A DNA stretch of 64,000 nt from Clostridia bacterium (GCA_017501345.1 JAFVXC010000008.1:1-64000); one strand, 5' to 3'. Shown: positions 51,563 to 61,218, numbered from the stretch's first letter. Program-made: numbers and translations. Notes: a model not told the origin generated them from the sequence alone.

Positions 51563-52609
51563 TCAGGCGTTTTCCTTGGACTTGATCTCCTCGAAGAGCA
51601 CGGCGACCTCATCGAGATTCTTCGCAGTCATAATTCTTCCGCGGAATTCGGCGGCACCGCGAATGTCGCGGACGTATGCGGCGAGGTGCTTGCGCCCCTC
51701 GGCAAGGCCGATCCGTTCACCCTTCTCAAGGATCATACGCGAAACCTGTGCGAGCGCGGTGTCAAGTCGCTCGGAGAGGGGGGGCGGGGTGAAGGATTCG
51801 CCGCGTGCGGCGGCAAGGATCTCCGAAAAGAGCCACGGATTTCCCATCGCGCCTCTCGCGACCATCAGTCCGTCACAGCCCGTTTCGTCGAGCATACGAA
51901 GGGCGTCCTCGGCGCAGAAGATGTCACCGTTTCCGATCACGGGGATCGAAACCGCTTCCTTGACCGATCGGATCCCCTTGAGGCTGACGCCGGGGGAATA
52001 GAACTGCTGGCGTGTCCTGCCGTGAACGGCGATGAGAGACGCACCCGCGCTTTCGACGGCACGTGCGACCTCGGGGGCGGTGAGTGAATCCTGCGACCAG
52101 CCGAGGCGGATCTTGACCGTTACGGGAAGGCGCGTCGCCCGCTCGACGGCTCGAACGATCTCGGCGCAGAGGCGGGGATCGGAAAGAAGCGCGCTTCCTT
52201 CGCCGTTGCCCGTGACCTTTGCCATCGGACAGCCCATATTGATATCGATCGCCGCGGGGGGGCATTCACGGATGCAGCCGTCGTATTCGCCGCTTTCGAT
52301 CATTTGGGCGGCTTCTGCGAGAAATTCCGGCTCAGAGCCGAAGATCTGAACGGCAGTCGGGCCCTCATCCTTGTAGGTGGCGGCGAGCGGAGCGGTCTGT
52401 GAGTGTGATTCGGTTTTTTTCTTTTTGCGTTTTGCATATACGAGTGCCTTCGCAGACACCATCTCGGTCACCGAGTAGGATGCGCCGCAGGCGTGTGACA
52501 GCGCACGGAAGGGGTGATCGGTGATCCCCGCCATCGGCGCGAGCATCAGGGCGTATGGAAGGGAAACTGCGTTTTCGCTTTCCCCGAAGGTTAAGGGAGA
52601 TAATCTCAT
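51563..52609 (-). CDS. dusB: tRNA-dihydrouridine synthase
   Basis: 348 aa flavoenzyme that reduces uridines in tRNA. FMN-barrel features are LMLAPMAGITDHPFRALSHACGA, NMGCPMAKVTGNGEGSALL with the catalytic Cys, RLGW, GRTRQQFYSP and IGNGDIF...MLDETGCDGLMVARGAMGNPWLF. The start at 52609 gives a normal N-terminus but has no clear ribosome site. Confidence 0.93.
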   Translation of the reverse strand: MRLSPLTFGESENAVSLPYALMLAPMAGITDHPFRALSHACGASYSVTEMVSAKALVYAKRKKKKTESHSQTAPLAATYKDEGPTAVQIFGSEPEFLAEAAQMIESGEYDGCIRECPPAAIDINMGCPMAKVTGNGEGSALLSDPRLCAEIVRAVERATRLPVTVKIRLGWSQDSLTAPEVARAVESAGASLIAVHGRTRQQFYSPGVSLKGIRSVKEAVSIPVIGNGDIFCAEDALRMLDETGCDGLMVARGAMGNPWLFSEILAAARGESFTPPPLSERLDTALAQVSRMILEKGERIGLAEGRKHLAAYVRDIRGAAEFRGRIMTAKNLDEVAVLFEEIKSKENA

Positions 52610-52649
52610 AGACTTATGTGCGCTTTCGGATTATTTTTGCGGACGGTGC

Positions 52650-52678
52650 TTGACACGACCGTGCGAATGGGGTATAAT
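52650..52678 (+). promoter_or_regulatory. promoter of the HAD phosphatase gene
   Basis: TTGACA (52650-52655), a 17-bp spacer and TATAAT (52673-52678). Confidence 0.85.
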
Positions 52679-52743
52679 CATAACGTGGAGTCGCTCCTGC
52701 GCGCATCGCGCCCGAGCGGATAAAGGTAAAGTGAGGATTCAAA

Positions 52744-53397
52744 ATGCGTGACCGCTTTTTCTTGTTTGATCTCGATGGGACCCTGACCGATTCGCGTGAG
52801 GGTGTTATCAACAGCGTGATGCTCGTTTTGACGCACTACGGGATAGAGATCCCCGACGATGAGGGAATGAACCGCTTCATTGGCCCGCCGCTTCGGGTGT
52901 CCTTCCGCGCGTGCGGTATCCCCGAAAACGAGATCGAAAACGCGATGAGACTTTACAGAGAGCGCTATTTCTCGGTAGGAAAATATGAATGCCGTATCTA
53001 CCCCGGAGTCGAGTCCTTGCTCGCGCGTCTCTATGCCGAGGGATATCCTTTGTACGTTGCGACGTCGAAGCCCGAAGTCGTTTCGGTCGAAATTCTGGAG
53101 CATTTCGGTCTTGCGAGGTATTTCGGCCGCATTGCAGGCGCGACGCTTGACGGCTCGCTCGATACGAAGGAAGCAGTGATCGAACGGCTTTTTGAGGAGA
53201 TCGACGCACAGCATCCGCGGAAGAACGCAGTGATGATCGGGGACACGGTGTTTGACGCGCTCGGTGCGCGCTCACACGGCATCCCGTGCGTCGGCGTTGC
53301 GTGGGGCTATGGAATCCGCTCGGAGCTCCTGTCAGCGGGTGTGCTTGCAATCGCGGAAAGCACCGAGGCGCTATACGGTATCCTGACCCGTGACTAA
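52744..53397 (+). CDS. HAD-family phosphatase, phosphoglycolate-phosphatase-like
   Basis: 217 aa. Motif I FDLDGTLTDS (catalytic Asp pair), a helical cap at about 17-80, motif II VATSKPE, and motif IV MIGDTVFDALGARSHGIPCVGVAWGYG are in order. It likely dephosphorylates a small metabolite; phosphoglycolate or a nucleotide is the usual guess for this subfamily. GTGAGG precedes the start. A single gene with its own promoter. Confidence 0.85.
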   Translation: MRDRFFLFDLDGTLTDSREGVINSVMLVLTHYGIEIPDDEGMNRFIGPPLRVSFRACGIPENEIENAMRLYRERYFSVGKYECRIYPGVESLLARLYAEGYPLYVATSKPEVVSVEILEHFGLARYFGRIAGATLDGSLDTKEAVIERLFEEIDAQHPRKNAVMIGDTVFDALGARSHGIPCVGVAWGYGIRSELLSAGVLAIAESTEALYGILTRD

Positions 53398-53424
53398 ATA
53401 CAGCCTATCGGCTTCTTATATTTC

Positions 53425-53461
53425 GGGGGCTCGTCTCACCTTGGTGAGACAGCCCCTTTTT
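53425..53461. terminator. terminator after the HAD phosphatase gene
   Basis: GGGGCT..GTCTCACC and GGTGAGAC.AGCCCC, followed by TTTTT. Same hairpin family as 50326. The minus-strand PII gene ends just right of it. Confidence 0.8.
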
Positions 53462-53469
53462 GATCGGAA

Positions 53470-53814
53470 TTACGAAGGACTACTTTCCTTGCCCTCATCA
53501 AGCTGCTCCGAGATGCCGACGACGTTATCGACGGGGAGCGAGAAGGCAATGCCCTGACCGGGGGTCTGAAGCCCCACCTTTTTGTAGAGCGCGTGCAGGA
53601 TGTCGTCCTTGATCGATGCGGGAACGAGGATCATAACGATCTCCTTTTCGGGCTGTACCGTGATGCCGAAAAGGGTCTCCGCCTCGCGGTTAGCCGTTCC
53701 GCGCGCGTGAATGATGGTTCCGCCTCGCGCGCCGAGCTCCTTCGCTGCATCCATAACCGTGTCGGAGTATCCCGCATTGACGATGCAGAATATGACTTCA
53801 TGAGTGAATTTCAT
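53470..53814 (-). CDS. PII-like signalling protein
   Basis: 114 aa with the ferredoxin-like PII fold pattern: IFCIVNAGYSDTVMDAAKELGARGGTIIHARGT, a short T-loop, EKEIVMILVPASIKDDILHALYKKVGLQTPGQGIAFSLPVDNVVG. The TPGQGIAF segment corresponds to the C-loop nucleotide site. Unlike GlnB it has no conserved T-loop tyrosine motif. The ATG overlaps the stop of the preceding PII-like gene (ATGA), so the two are coupled and may form mixed trimers acting on the DUF1538 protein. Confidence 0.8.
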   Translation of the reverse strand: MKFTHEVIFCIVNAGYSDTVMDAAKELGARGGTIIHARGTANREAETLFGITVQPEKEIVMILVPASIKDDILHALYKKVGLQTPGQGIAFSLPVDNVVGISEQLDEGKESSPS

Positions 53815-54233
53815 AAGGATCCTTCTTTCTTCGTTCGGATTTCATCCGGGATGTTCGCGAGGAAGCGGTAGATCGCAACGCCGATCGTGCCCGTCATCGG
53901 GATCGTGTAGGCGATGCCCTTTCCGCCTCGGATGGTTCGGAATTTTTTGTCAAGCGTCGAGAGTGCCGCCTTTGCCCGATCCTCACGGATCACGCTGAGG
54001 AGGACGCTTTTTTCGTTTTCGGAGAGGCCGAGAAGATTCAGCATCTCGGTGCTTGCCGTGCCTGACGCCGAAAGCGTTAACTGCAGATTGACCTCGAAGG
54101 AAAGGAGGAGGTCGGTGTAAAACTCTGCCTTCTCACGGTTGACGACCGTCACGAGGAGCTGGAGCTTCTCGGGCGCGATCGGAGACGCGGAGGGAGCTTG
54201 TCTTTCGGTATGCTTATGGGATGCTTTTTTCAT
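53811..54233 (-). CDS. second PII-like signalling protein
   Basis: 140 aa, a diverged PII-like protein: EKLQLLVTVVNREKAEFYTDLLLSFEVNLQLTLSASGTA, SENEKSVLLSVIREDRAKAALSTLDKKFRTIRGGKGIAYTIPMTGTIG. The KGIAYTIP block parallels the QGIAFSLP block of its neighbour. A basic N-terminal extension (about 22 residues) is extra. AGGAG lies 6 bp upstream. Located 15 bp after the DUF1538 gene. Confidence 0.72.
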   Translation of the reverse strand: MKKASHKHTERQAPSASPIAPEKLQLLVTVVNREKAEFYTDLLLSFEVNLQLTLSASGTASTEMLNLLGLSENEKSVLLSVIREDRAKAALSTLDKKFRTIRGGKGIAYTIPMTGTIGVAIYRFLANIPDEIRTKKEGSL

Positions 54234-54248
54234 AATACGCTCCTTAAA

Positions 54249-55772
54249 TCACATAAAACGAATGATCTGCTCGTCGTCTGCGTCGAGGATCCGTCTTCTT
54301 GCGATACGCTCGCTCACACGCTTTGAAACGACTGCCTTGAAGCCGAGAAGCTGGATCGTGATCAAAGGTGTCATCGCGACCATTGCGACGATACCGAAGG
54401 CGCAGCTCATTACGGCGCTCTCACCCTGAAGCGCACAGCAGGCACCTATCGAAAGGGGAAGGATGAAGCCCGAGGTGAGAGGTCCGCTTGCAACTCCGCC
54501 CGAGTCAAAGGCGATCGCCGTGTAGAGCCCGGGAACGAAGAAGGAGAGACCGAGGGAAACGAGGTATCCGGGGATCACGTAATAGAGAATATTGAAATCA
54601 AGAACGATACGGAGCATCGAAAGTCCGATCGAAATGCCGACGCCGATCGAGAGGGCGAGCATCATCGATCGGCGGCTGACCGTGCCGTCGGTGATATTTT
54701 CAACTTGTTTGTTGAGGACGTGGACTGCGGGCTCGGCAAGGACGACGACCATCCCAAGCAAGAAGCCAAAGCCGACGAGCACCCACGAGGGACCCGATGC
54801 GAGCTCGGTACCGATCTTGTATCCAATCGGCATAAAGCCTACTGTTACAACGGTGAGGAATATCACGAGTCCTATGAAGGTGTAGAGGATACCGACCGCG
54901 ATGCGCAGCAGCTTTTTCTTCGGAAGCTTCAGGCAGAAGATCTGCAGGACGATGAAAAAGGCAACGATGAGACCGAGTGCGATTGAGACCTCCTTCAGCG
55001 TATGTAATAGCGTTTCGAGTACGGAAAGCGCTGTGATGTTGGTCGTGTAGTCGGGGGCGGTATAGTCGATGCTACCCGTCACGCCCACGCCGAGCAGCAT
55101 CACGGCGAGGATCGGGCCGATCGAGCACATCGAGATGAGACCGAAGCTGTTTTCACTTGAATCCTTGCCGCCGAGGGCGGATGCGATGCCGACGCCGAGT
55201 GCCATAATGAAGGGGACGGTGATCGGTCCCGTTGTCACTCCGCCCGAATCAAAGGCGAGCGCGAGGAAAGCACCGTTTCCGCGAAGCAGAAGGAGTGCCG
55301 AGAGGGCGAAGAGGATCATATAAAAGTACAGAAGCATCGAAGAGAGGTGCTTCTTAAAGACGATCTTCAGCACCGAAAGGAGCAGGAAGAGGCCTACGCC
55401 GACACCGACCGCGAGGATCAGGCTCGTGCCGTTCATCACCTTAGAGACCTGTGCGGCGAGCACCGAGAGATCGGGCTCTGCCACTGTGATAAGCAGTCCC
55501 ATCAGAAAGGCAACTGTGACGAGGAGTTTCATATTCCCCGAGCGGGTTAGTCCCGATCCGATCTGCTCGCCCATCGGCGTCATTGCGATATCCGCACCGA
55601 GGTTGAACATTCCGATGCCGATGATGAGGAGGATCGAGGATACGATAAAAACGCCCATTTCGGTTGCAGAGAGGCTGATGAGCGGGGTAAAGCTCAGCAC
55701 GATCACGATCAGCGAGACGGGAAGGACCGACGTGAGTGCTTCTTCAAATTTTTTCAAAAGGCTATGTAGCAA
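54249..55772 (-). CDS. DUF1538 family membrane protein
   Basis: 507 aa, about 12-14 membrane helices in two homologous halves: LITVAEPDLSVLAAQV ... AFDSGGVTTGPITVPFIMALGVGIA in the first, VVLAEPAVHVLNKQV ... AFDSGGVASGPLTSGFILPLSIGA in the second. The repeated AEP and AFDSGGV-GP motifs suggest an inverted or tandem-repeat transporter; no substrate is established to my knowledge. The start appears to be TTG at 55772 with AGGAG 9 bp upstream. Followed by two PII-like genes, which typically regulate transporters, so these three probably form one unit. Confidence 0.82.
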   Translation of the reverse strand: MLHSLLKKFEEALTSVLPVSLIVIVLSFTPLISLSATEMGVFIVSSILLIIGIGMFNLGADIAMTPMGEQIGSGLTRSGNMKLLVTVAFLMGLLITVAEPDLSVLAAQVSKVMNGTSLILAVGVGVGLFLLLSVLKIVFKKHLSSMLLYFYMILFALSALLLLRGNGAFLALAFDSGGVTTGPITVPFIMALGVGIASALGGKDSSENSFGLISMCSIGPILAVMLLGVGVTGSIDYTAPDYTTNITALSVLETLLHTLKEVSIALGLIVAFFIVLQIFCLKLPKKKLLRIAVGILYTFIGLVIFLTVVTVGFMPIGYKIGTELASGPSWVLVGFGFLLGMVVVLAEPAVHVLNKQVENITDGTVSRRSMMLALSIGVGISIGLSMLRIVLDFNILYYVIPGYLVSLGLSFFVPGLYTAIAFDSGGVASGPLTSGFILPLSIGACCALQGESAVMSCAFGIVAMVAMTPLITIQLLGFKAVVSKRVSERIARRRILDADDEQIIRFM

Positions 55773-55792
55773 GTGAGGACGCTCCTTATCGG

Positions 55793-56299
55793 TTATTTGT
55801 CGGAGGACTCGGAGAGCTTACGGAGAAGCTCCTTCTCGTCGTTTGAGAGTCCTCCCTTGTGTCGAAGGGAGAGAAGGGCGGTATAGTTGCGTGCGCCCGG
55901 CAGGATGCGAAGGGTGGTCTTGTTTTTTACGTAGACGAGGATCGCGCTTCGCTTCTCCTTCGGACTCTGGAATCTCCACGACACGTCTGTGTAGGTGTAG
56001 ATCGCTTCCTTTGACGAGAGCTTACGGATCGCGATCCTTCCGTTTCCGATCAGCATTCGGGTGACAAGCGCATCTACAAAATAGACGATGGGGATAAAGG
56101 AAACGATGAAGAGGATGAGAGCGGAAACGGCGTACTGCCGGATCGGCTGTATGAGCAGCATAAGGATCCCTCCTGCGACGAAAAGCAGGGAGATGATCGG
56201 ATAAAGACAGACGCGGAAAACCGAGCATTTCGACACGGAAACGGCACCCTTGAGCGTTTTCGACGCGGATTCCTCGATCTCGGTATAACGGAACAGCAT
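55793..56299 (-). CDS. small membrane protein with a PH-like domain
   Basis: 168 aa; two membrane helices (about 32-75, VCLYPIISLLFVAGGILMLL and VSALILFIVSFIPIVYFV) followed by a beta-rich domain resembling bacterial PH-like folds (RIAIRKLSSKEAIYTYTDVSWRFQSPKEKRSAILVYVKNK). Function unknown. The start at 56299 has AGGAG 7 bp upstream and a promoter above; the longer frame from 56428 lies before that promoter. It is the first gene of the DUF1538/PII operon, 20 bp upstream of DUF1538. Confidence 0.65.
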   Translation of the reverse strand: MLFRYTEIEESASKTLKGAVSVSKCSVFRVCLYPIISLLFVAGGILMLLIQPIRQYAVSALILFIVSFIPIVYFVDALVTRMLIGNGRIAIRKLSSKEAIYTYTDVSWRFQSPKEKRSAILVYVKNKTTLRILPGARNYTALLSLRHKGGLSNDEKELLRKLSESSDK

Positions 56300-56330
56300 A
56301 ATCAAACTCCTGAAAATAATATACAAATAA

Positions 56331-56359
56331 AGTATACCATATACGTGTGGAAAAGTCAA
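56331..56359 (-). promoter_or_regulatory. promoter of the DUF1538/PII operon
   Basis: On the minus strand TTGACT (56359-56354), a 17-bp spacer and TATACT (56336-56331). Confidence 0.75.
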
Positions 56360-56484
56360 GGAGGATTTGCGTTCGGGTAGGTGATTTTCGGCCTTCTTAT
56401 GGTAGGATTTCCCCCCATAATTCGGCATAAGAACAGCCTGCCGCGCATACGATGTACAAAAACGAAGTCGGGAGGGCTTTTATT

Positions 56485-56970
56485 ATGTTTGTTTATTCCT
56501 TTCGGGCGAGCACGGCGAAGTTTTTTGCCGTCGTTGCGCTTGCACTTACCACACTCGTCTTGCTGATCGTATTCGTGCCGACCTATGCGGCGACAACGGA
56601 GGACGGAACGGTTGCGGGGGAGGTGGCGTACAATTACACGAAGATCAAAAGCGATGCCGATCGAAGAAGCTTCCTTGCACAGTTCGGGTGGGAGACCGCT
56701 GAAGGTGTCATCGCGGAGTGTGAGGTGACCATTCCATCGGATTTCGACAAGGTGTTTGCTGCGTACAACGAGATTCAGAAGGAGCAGGGCTTCGATCTCT
56801 CAAAGTACAAAAAGAAGACCGTAATGCGCTATACCTACGAGATCACGAACTACGAGGGGTACGAGGGGACGGTCTATGTGAATCTGCTCCTTTACCGCAA
56901 CCGTGTGATCGGCGGTGACATTTGCTCTGCGGACGTCAGCGGCTTCATTTGCGGGCTTGAGGGAAAATGA
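56485..56970 (+). CDS. DUF4830 domain protein
   Basis: 161 aa. A single N-terminal membrane segment (about 12-34) anchors or exports it; the remainder matches the DUF4830 pattern: RRSFLAQFGWET, VTIPSDFDKVFAAYNEIQKEQGFDLSKYKKKTVMRYTYEITNYEG, NLLLYRNRVIGGDICSADVSGF. The family is common in Clostridia and uncharacterised. The start at 56485 has GGGAGGG 8 bp upstream, better than the ATG at 56452. Confidence 0.8.
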   Translation: MFVYSFRASTAKFFAVVALALTTLVLLIVFVPTYAATTEDGTVAGEVAYNYTKIKSDADRRSFLAQFGWETAEGVIAECEVTIPSDFDKVFAAYNEIQKEQGFDLSKYKKKTVMRYTYEITNYEGYEGTVYVNLLLYRNRVIGGDICSADVSGFICGLEGK

Positions 56971-56977
56971 TCTGCGG

Positions 56978-57018
56978 TAGGAGCTGTCTCACCTTAGTGA
57001 GACAGCTCCATATTTTCG
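56978..57018 (+). terminator. terminator after the DUF4830 gene
   Basis: GGAGCTGTCTCAC-ctta-GTGAGACAGCTCC, a perfect 13-bp stem, then ATATTTTC. Same hairpin family as 50326. Confidence 0.85.
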
Positions 57019-57045
57019 TGTATCACCGTATTTTTGGAAAAGCGA

Positions 57046-57074
57046 TTGACAACCTCGTAAGAATGGTGTATAAT
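57046..57074 (+). promoter_or_regulatory. promoter of the SGNH-like lipoprotein gene
   Basis: TTGACA (57046-57051), a 17-bp spacer and TATAAT (57069-57074). Confidence 0.88.
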
Positions 57075-57119
57075 GAAAGGTAAATCCCGGATGGATCGAA
57101 GCAAACGGAGGCTTAAGAG

Positions 57120-58163
57120 ATGAAAAGGATTACGGCGCTGTCTTTGGCTTTTCTGATTTGTCTCTGCGCCTTCAGTGCGTGCGACGATGCCTTGGGAATC
57201 GATTCGACCGAGGAAAGTGCATTTTCCCCTGAGGTGGATACCACGGACAGAGCAGAGGGTTCTTCGGGAATGGGATCCGAGGACACAGGATCGGAGGCGC
57301 CCGGAGCAGGGCACGCTCTTAACGGAAAAAAGATCATTTTTATCGGAAATTCGCACAGCTATTACGGAAAGGCTCTTCTTGATAAGGGCGTAACGGAGCA
57401 TACGCAGGCGGCGCGGAGCAACGACGAGGGCTATTTTTATCAGCTTTGCCGATCGAATGGCGCTGCGGTATCGGTGACGAATTGGAGCTTCGGAAATCAC
57501 GGCTTTACCGATCTATTTAAGATGTGTGAAGCAGACCGTGGCTGTAACGGTGTGGACCATCTCGGCTATCTTGAGGACCGTTCCTTTGATTACGTCGTGA
57601 TGCAGTACGAAACCGGATCGGACGAGGGATTTCTTGAGAATTGCCGAATGGTAATGGACGTTTTTAAGGCGGCAAATGAAAGCGTGAAATTTGTTTTCCA
57701 CGTTCAGAGAAGAGCGCACGAGCTTAATTGCTTGTGGCTTTCCGAGCTGAAGGTGCTTGAAGATATGGGCGTTACCGTAGTGGATTGGGGCGGCCTTGTG
57801 GACGGTCTCATCAGCGGAGAGATCACCGTGCCGGGCGCCGAGCAGACGTACGATCAAAACAGCTTCATCGTCTGCAAGAGCGCAGACGACGGGTATCACC
57901 CCAATATGCTGACGGGCTACATCACTGCGCTGTCGATCTACTGTGCGATCACGGGTGAAAGCGCGGTCGGGCAGGAGTATTCCTTCTGCGGGGACGTACG
58001 GCTCAATAAAGAGTTTAATGTGATGAATTTCATCTGCAAATATTACACATACGACGGGGCGACGACGAATTTCGACGCGATCCTCGATTCCGAGACCGAT
58101 ATGCGCGGCATACAACAGCTGATCGATGCGTATCTTGCGGAAGGATCATATCGGAATTACTGA
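57120..58163 (+). CDS. SGNH-hydrolase-like lipoprotein
   Basis: 347 aa. The signal peptide ends in lipobox FSAC (about residue 21), so the protein is anchored outside. After a Ser/Glu/Gly-rich spacer (25-62) comes KKIIFIGNSHSYYGKAL, with the Ser of a GDSL/SGNH-type block I, then VSVTNWSFGNHGF, DYVVMQYETGS and a late YHPNMLTGY that may supply the catalytic His. It may be a carbohydrate esterase or lipase; substrate unknown. GGAGG precedes the ATG. No close partner gene. Confidence 0.7.
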   Translation: MKRITALSLAFLICLCAFSACDDALGIDSTEESAFSPEVDTTDRAEGSSGMGSEDTGSEAPGAGHALNGKKIIFIGNSHSYYGKALLDKGVTEHTQAARSNDEGYFYQLCRSNGAAVSVTNWSFGNHGFTDLFKMCEADRGCNGVDHLGYLEDRSFDYVVMQYETGSDEGFLENCRMVMDVFKAANESVKFVFHVQRRAHELNCLWLSELKVLEDMGVTVVDWGGLVDGLISGEITVPGAEQTYDQNSFIVCKSADDGYHPNMLTGYITALSIYCAITGESAVGQEYSFCGDVRLNKEFNVMNFICKYYTYDGATTNFDAILDSETDMRGIQQLIDAYLAEGSYRNY

Positions 58164-58193
58164 GAAGCCTTAGCGGTATATCAAAAAAATAAC

Positions 58194-58223
58194 AGGCTCG
58201 CAAGACTGATCCGTCATTTGCGA
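58194..58223. other. hairpin upstream of proB
   Basis: GCTCGCAA and TTTGCGAGC form a stem in the gap before proB. On the minus strand it is followed by a T-rich tract; on the plus strand it is not, so its role for proB is unclear. No T-box features were seen. Confidence 0.4.
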
Positions 58224-58277
58224 GCACACTGTAAAAATATCGAGTTATATTCGGCTCGGCCGAAAGGAAGTACATTT

Positions 58278-59045
58278 ATGAAAGTGGTAATTAAGGTAGG
58301 AACGTCAACTCTGGCACACGCAACGGGGCGGCTCAACATCCGCCGCACGAATGCGCTTTGTCGTGTCATCAGCGATCTCAAGAACGAGGGACACGAGGTG
58401 ATCCTCGTCTCGTCGGGCGCGATCGGTATGGGTGTCGGGAAGCTCGGACTTCTCGAGAAGCCGACCGACATCCCGACAAAGCAGGCGGCTGCCGCTGTCG
58501 GTCAGTGTGAACTGATGTACGTTTACGATAATCTTTTCACCGAATATAACCATACCGTGGCACAGATCCTGCTCACGGGCTCGGATTTTTCCTCGGAGGA
58601 GCGGCACGAGAATTTCAGCAATACGATGAAGCGGCTTCTGGAGCTTCGCGTGCTTCCGATCATCAATGAAAATGATACGATCGCCACGGAGGAGATCAAG
58701 GTCGGCGACAACGACACCCTGTCTGCACTTGTCGCGGTCAGCGTGGGTGCAGAGCTGCTCATTATTCTGTCGGACGTCGAGGGGCTTTATTCGGCAGATC
58801 CGAGAAAGGATGCAGATGCGAAGCTGATCGAGGAGGTCCACGGCGTAACCGATGAGATCCTCGCGCTCGCGGGCGGGGAGGGATCTCTGCTCGGCACGGG
58901 CGGTATGCGGACAAAGCTCCGTGCGGCACAGATCTGTAACGCGGAAAAGTGCGATCTCGTGATCGCAAACGGCGAGGACCCCGAGTGTCTTTACGACATC
59001 ATCGGCGGCAAGAGAACGGGGTATACGCGGTTTTATGCCGACTGA
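58278..59045 (+). CDS. proB: glutamate 5-kinase
   Basis: 255 aa, the first step of proline synthesis (glutamate to glutamyl-5-phosphate). The amino-acid-kinase fold shows [57 protein letters not shown] and [26 protein letters not shown]. It lacks the C-terminal PUA domain of longer ProB proteins. The start at 58278 has GAAAGGAAG upstream. First of three consecutive pro genes. Confidence 0.95.
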   Translation: MKVVIKVGTSTLAHATGRLNIRRTNALCRVISDLKNEGHEVILVSSGAIGMGVGKLGLLEKPTDIPTKQAAAAVGQCELMYVYDNLFTEYNHTVAQILLTGSDFSSEERHENFSNTMKRLLELRVLPIINENDTIATEEIKVGDNDTLSALVAVSVGAELLIILSDVEGLYSADPRKDADAKLIEEVHGVTDEILALAGGEGSLLGTGGMRTKLRAAQICNAEKCDLVIANGEDPECLYDIIGGKRTGYTRFYAD

Positions 59046-59112
59046 GCGGAACGAGTCGCATACGTACGGGAACGGAGTGTCCCGAAAGAAAGCAAAAAGG
59101 AAGTTATTATAT

Positions 59113-60372
59113 ATGAATACGACACAGGAAATATTGGAGCGGGCAAAAAAGGCGGCCCCCGAATTGATGCTGCTCGGCGCGGACGTCCGCAACGCGGCAC
59201 TGCTGAAAATGGCGGATGCACTCGAAGCGAATGCAGAGCGCATTCTTGCGGCAAACGCGCTTGACGTCGAAGCGGCACGCGAAACGATCGGAGATGTGAT
59301 GGTTGACCGTCTTCGACTTGATGAAAAGCGCATCGCGGGGATGGCAAACGGCATTCGTGAGGTCGCGGCGCTTCCGGATCCGCTCGGCGGCGTGATCGAG
59401 TCAGGCGTTCTCCCGAACGGACTTGAGATCCGCAAGGTGCGCGTTCCGCTCGGCGTGATCGGTATCATTTACGAGAGCCGTCCGAACGTGACGTCGGATG
59501 CAGGCGTGCTTTGCTTCAAGAGCGGAAACGTCTGCGTTTTGCGCGGCGGCAAGGAGGCGTACCGCACGTCCTTCGAGATCGTCTCGGTGCTTCGGGAGAC
59601 ACTCAAAGAGTGCGGCCTCAATGAGAATTTTATCAATATGGTCGAGGACGTATCGCGCCAAAGCGCGACCGACCTGATGACGGCGGTCGGGTATGTGGAT
59701 GCTCTGATCCCGCGCGGCGGCGCGGGACTGATTCGCGCCTGCGTTGAAAATGCGCGCGTTCCCTGCATTCAGACGGGAACGGGCATCTGTCATATTTACG
59801 TGGATGCGTCTGCCGATCTTGACAAGGCGCTCGATATTCTCGAAAACGCGAAAACCAGCCGTCCGTCGGTTTGCAACGCCGCAGAGGTCTGTCTCGTTCA
59901 CGAATCGGTCGCGGAGGAGCTGCTGCCGCGTGTGAAGAAGCGTCTCGCGGACGACCGCAGAGAGAAGGGGCTTCCCCCCGTCGAATTCCGCTGTGACAAC
60001 AAAGCACACGCAGTAATGGGCGGAGCTTTGGCAGGCGAACACGATTTTGATACCGAATTCCTCGATTATATTCTCGCCGTAAAGGTCGTGAAGGACGTAG
60101 ACGAGGCGATTCTGCACATTGGTGCGCATTCGACGCATCACAGCGACTGCATCGTTTCGCGGTGTGACGCGGCGATCGACAAATTCACCCGCGCCGTTGA
60201 TTCGGCGGCGGTATACGTCAACGCCTCGACGCGCTTCACCGACGGCGGTGAGTTCGGCAAGGGCTGTGAGATCGGCATTTCTACGCAAAAGCTTCACGCC
60301 CGCGGTCCGATGGGACTCACAGAGCTCTGCTCGTACAAATATATTGTTACGGGTGACGGTCAGGTGCGCTGA
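59113..60372 (+). CDS. proA: gamma-glutamyl phosphate reductase
   Basis: 419 aa, NADPH-dependent reduction of glutamyl phosphate to glutamate semialdehyde. [58 protein letters not shown] and [15 protein letters not shown] with the catalytic Cys are diagnostic of this aldehyde dehydrogenase relative. The start at 59113 follows AAAAGGAAG; the frame opening at 59035 overlaps proB. Confidence 0.96.
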   Translation: MNTTQEILERAKKAAPELMLLGADVRNAALLKMADALEANAERILAANALDVEAARETIGDVMVDRLRLDEKRIAGMANGIREVAALPDPLGGVIESGVLPNGLEIRKVRVPLGVIGIIYESRPNVTSDAGVLCFKSGNVCVLRGGKEAYRTSFEIVSVLRETLKECGLNENFINMVEDVSRQSATDLMTAVGYVDALIPRGGAGLIRACVENARVPCIQTGTGICHIYVDASADLDKALDILENAKTSRPSVCNAAEVCLVHESVAEELLPRVKKRLADDRREKGLPPVEFRCDNKAHAVMGGALAGEHDFDTEFLDYILAVKVVKDVDEAILHIGAHSTHHSDCIVSRCDAAIDKFTRAVDSAAVYVNASTRFTDGGEFGKGCEIGISTQKLHARGPMGLTELCSYKYIVTGDGQVR

Positions 60373-60420
60373 AGACCTGTGGCGTGCTTCCGTAAAAACA
60401 TAAGGGAAGGGAAAACTGTT

Positions 60421-61218
60421 ATGAAATATACGCTTGGATTTATCGGTTGCGGCAATATGGGCGGTGCGCTTGCCCGCGCGGCTGCAAAAACGTTGCAGGG
60501 CGCACAGATCGCCGTATGTGACCGTGATGAAACGAAAACTGAGGCACTGAAGTCGGAATGCGGTGTCGTGCCGACCTCGGCGCGCGACATCGCGGAGAAT
60601 GCCGCGTTCGTCGTGCTTGGACTCAAGCCGCAGTATATGGAGAGCGGTATCGCGGAATTTGCGGACGTGCTCTCTCGGCGCAAGGGTGTGACCGTCGTTA
60701 CGATGGCGGCAGGGCTCTCGGTCGCGGCGATCCGCTCCTATATCGGTGCAGAGCTTCCCGTGATCCGTATTATGCCGAATACGTCGGTTGCGGTCGGACA
60801 AGGGATGATCCTTTACACCGTTGACGAGGTCGGGGCGGACGAGGAAAGCGTCTTCCTCGGAGCGTTTGCGGCGGCAGGACGGTTTGACCGCATTCCCGAG
60901 ACTCTGATCGATGCGGGAAGCGCGCTCTCGGGCTGCGGCCCTGCGTTCGTATATCTCTTTGCCGAGGCACTTGCCGACGGCGCGGTCGAATGTGGTGTTC
61001 CGCGCGATAAGGCGGCGATCTATGCGGCACAGACCCTTCTCGGAGCGGCAGAAATGCTACTCGAGTACGGACATCCCGGGGATCTCAAGGATGCTGTGTG
61101 CAGTCCGGGCGGGACGACGATCGCAGGTGTGCACGCCCTCGAAAGGGGCGGTATGCGAAACGCTGCGATGGATGCCGTGCTGTCTGCGTACAAGCGGACG
61201 CTTGAACTCAAAAAATAA
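60421..61218 (+). CDS. proC: pyrroline-5-carboxylate reductase
   Basis: 265 aa, last step of proline synthesis. N-terminal Rossmann motif GFIGCGNMGGALARAA, PVIRIMPNTSVAVGQGMILY and the C-terminal SALSGCGPAFVYLFAEALADGAVECGVPRDKA and VCSPGGTTIAGVHALE dimer motifs are clear. With proB and proA it gives a complete glutamate-to-proline route in one operon. GGGAAGGG precedes the start. Confidence 0.96.
   Translation: MKYTLGFIGCGNMGGALARAAAKTLQGAQIAVCDRDETKTEALKSECGVVPTSARDIAENAAFVVLGLKPQYMESGIAEFADVLSRRKGVTVVTMAAGLSVAAIRSYIGAELPVIRIMPNTSVAVGQGMILYTVDEVGADEESVFLGAFAAAGRFDRIPETLIDAGSALSGCGPAFVYLFAEALADGAVECGVPRDKAAIYAAQTLLGAAEMLLEYGHPGDLKDAVCSPGGTTIAGVHALERGGMRNAAMDAVLSAYKRTLELKK

Noticed and set aside
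58164..58277. T-box leader controlling proBAC
   Set aside because: The gap is too short and lacks the T-box sequence and an antiterminator/terminator pair.
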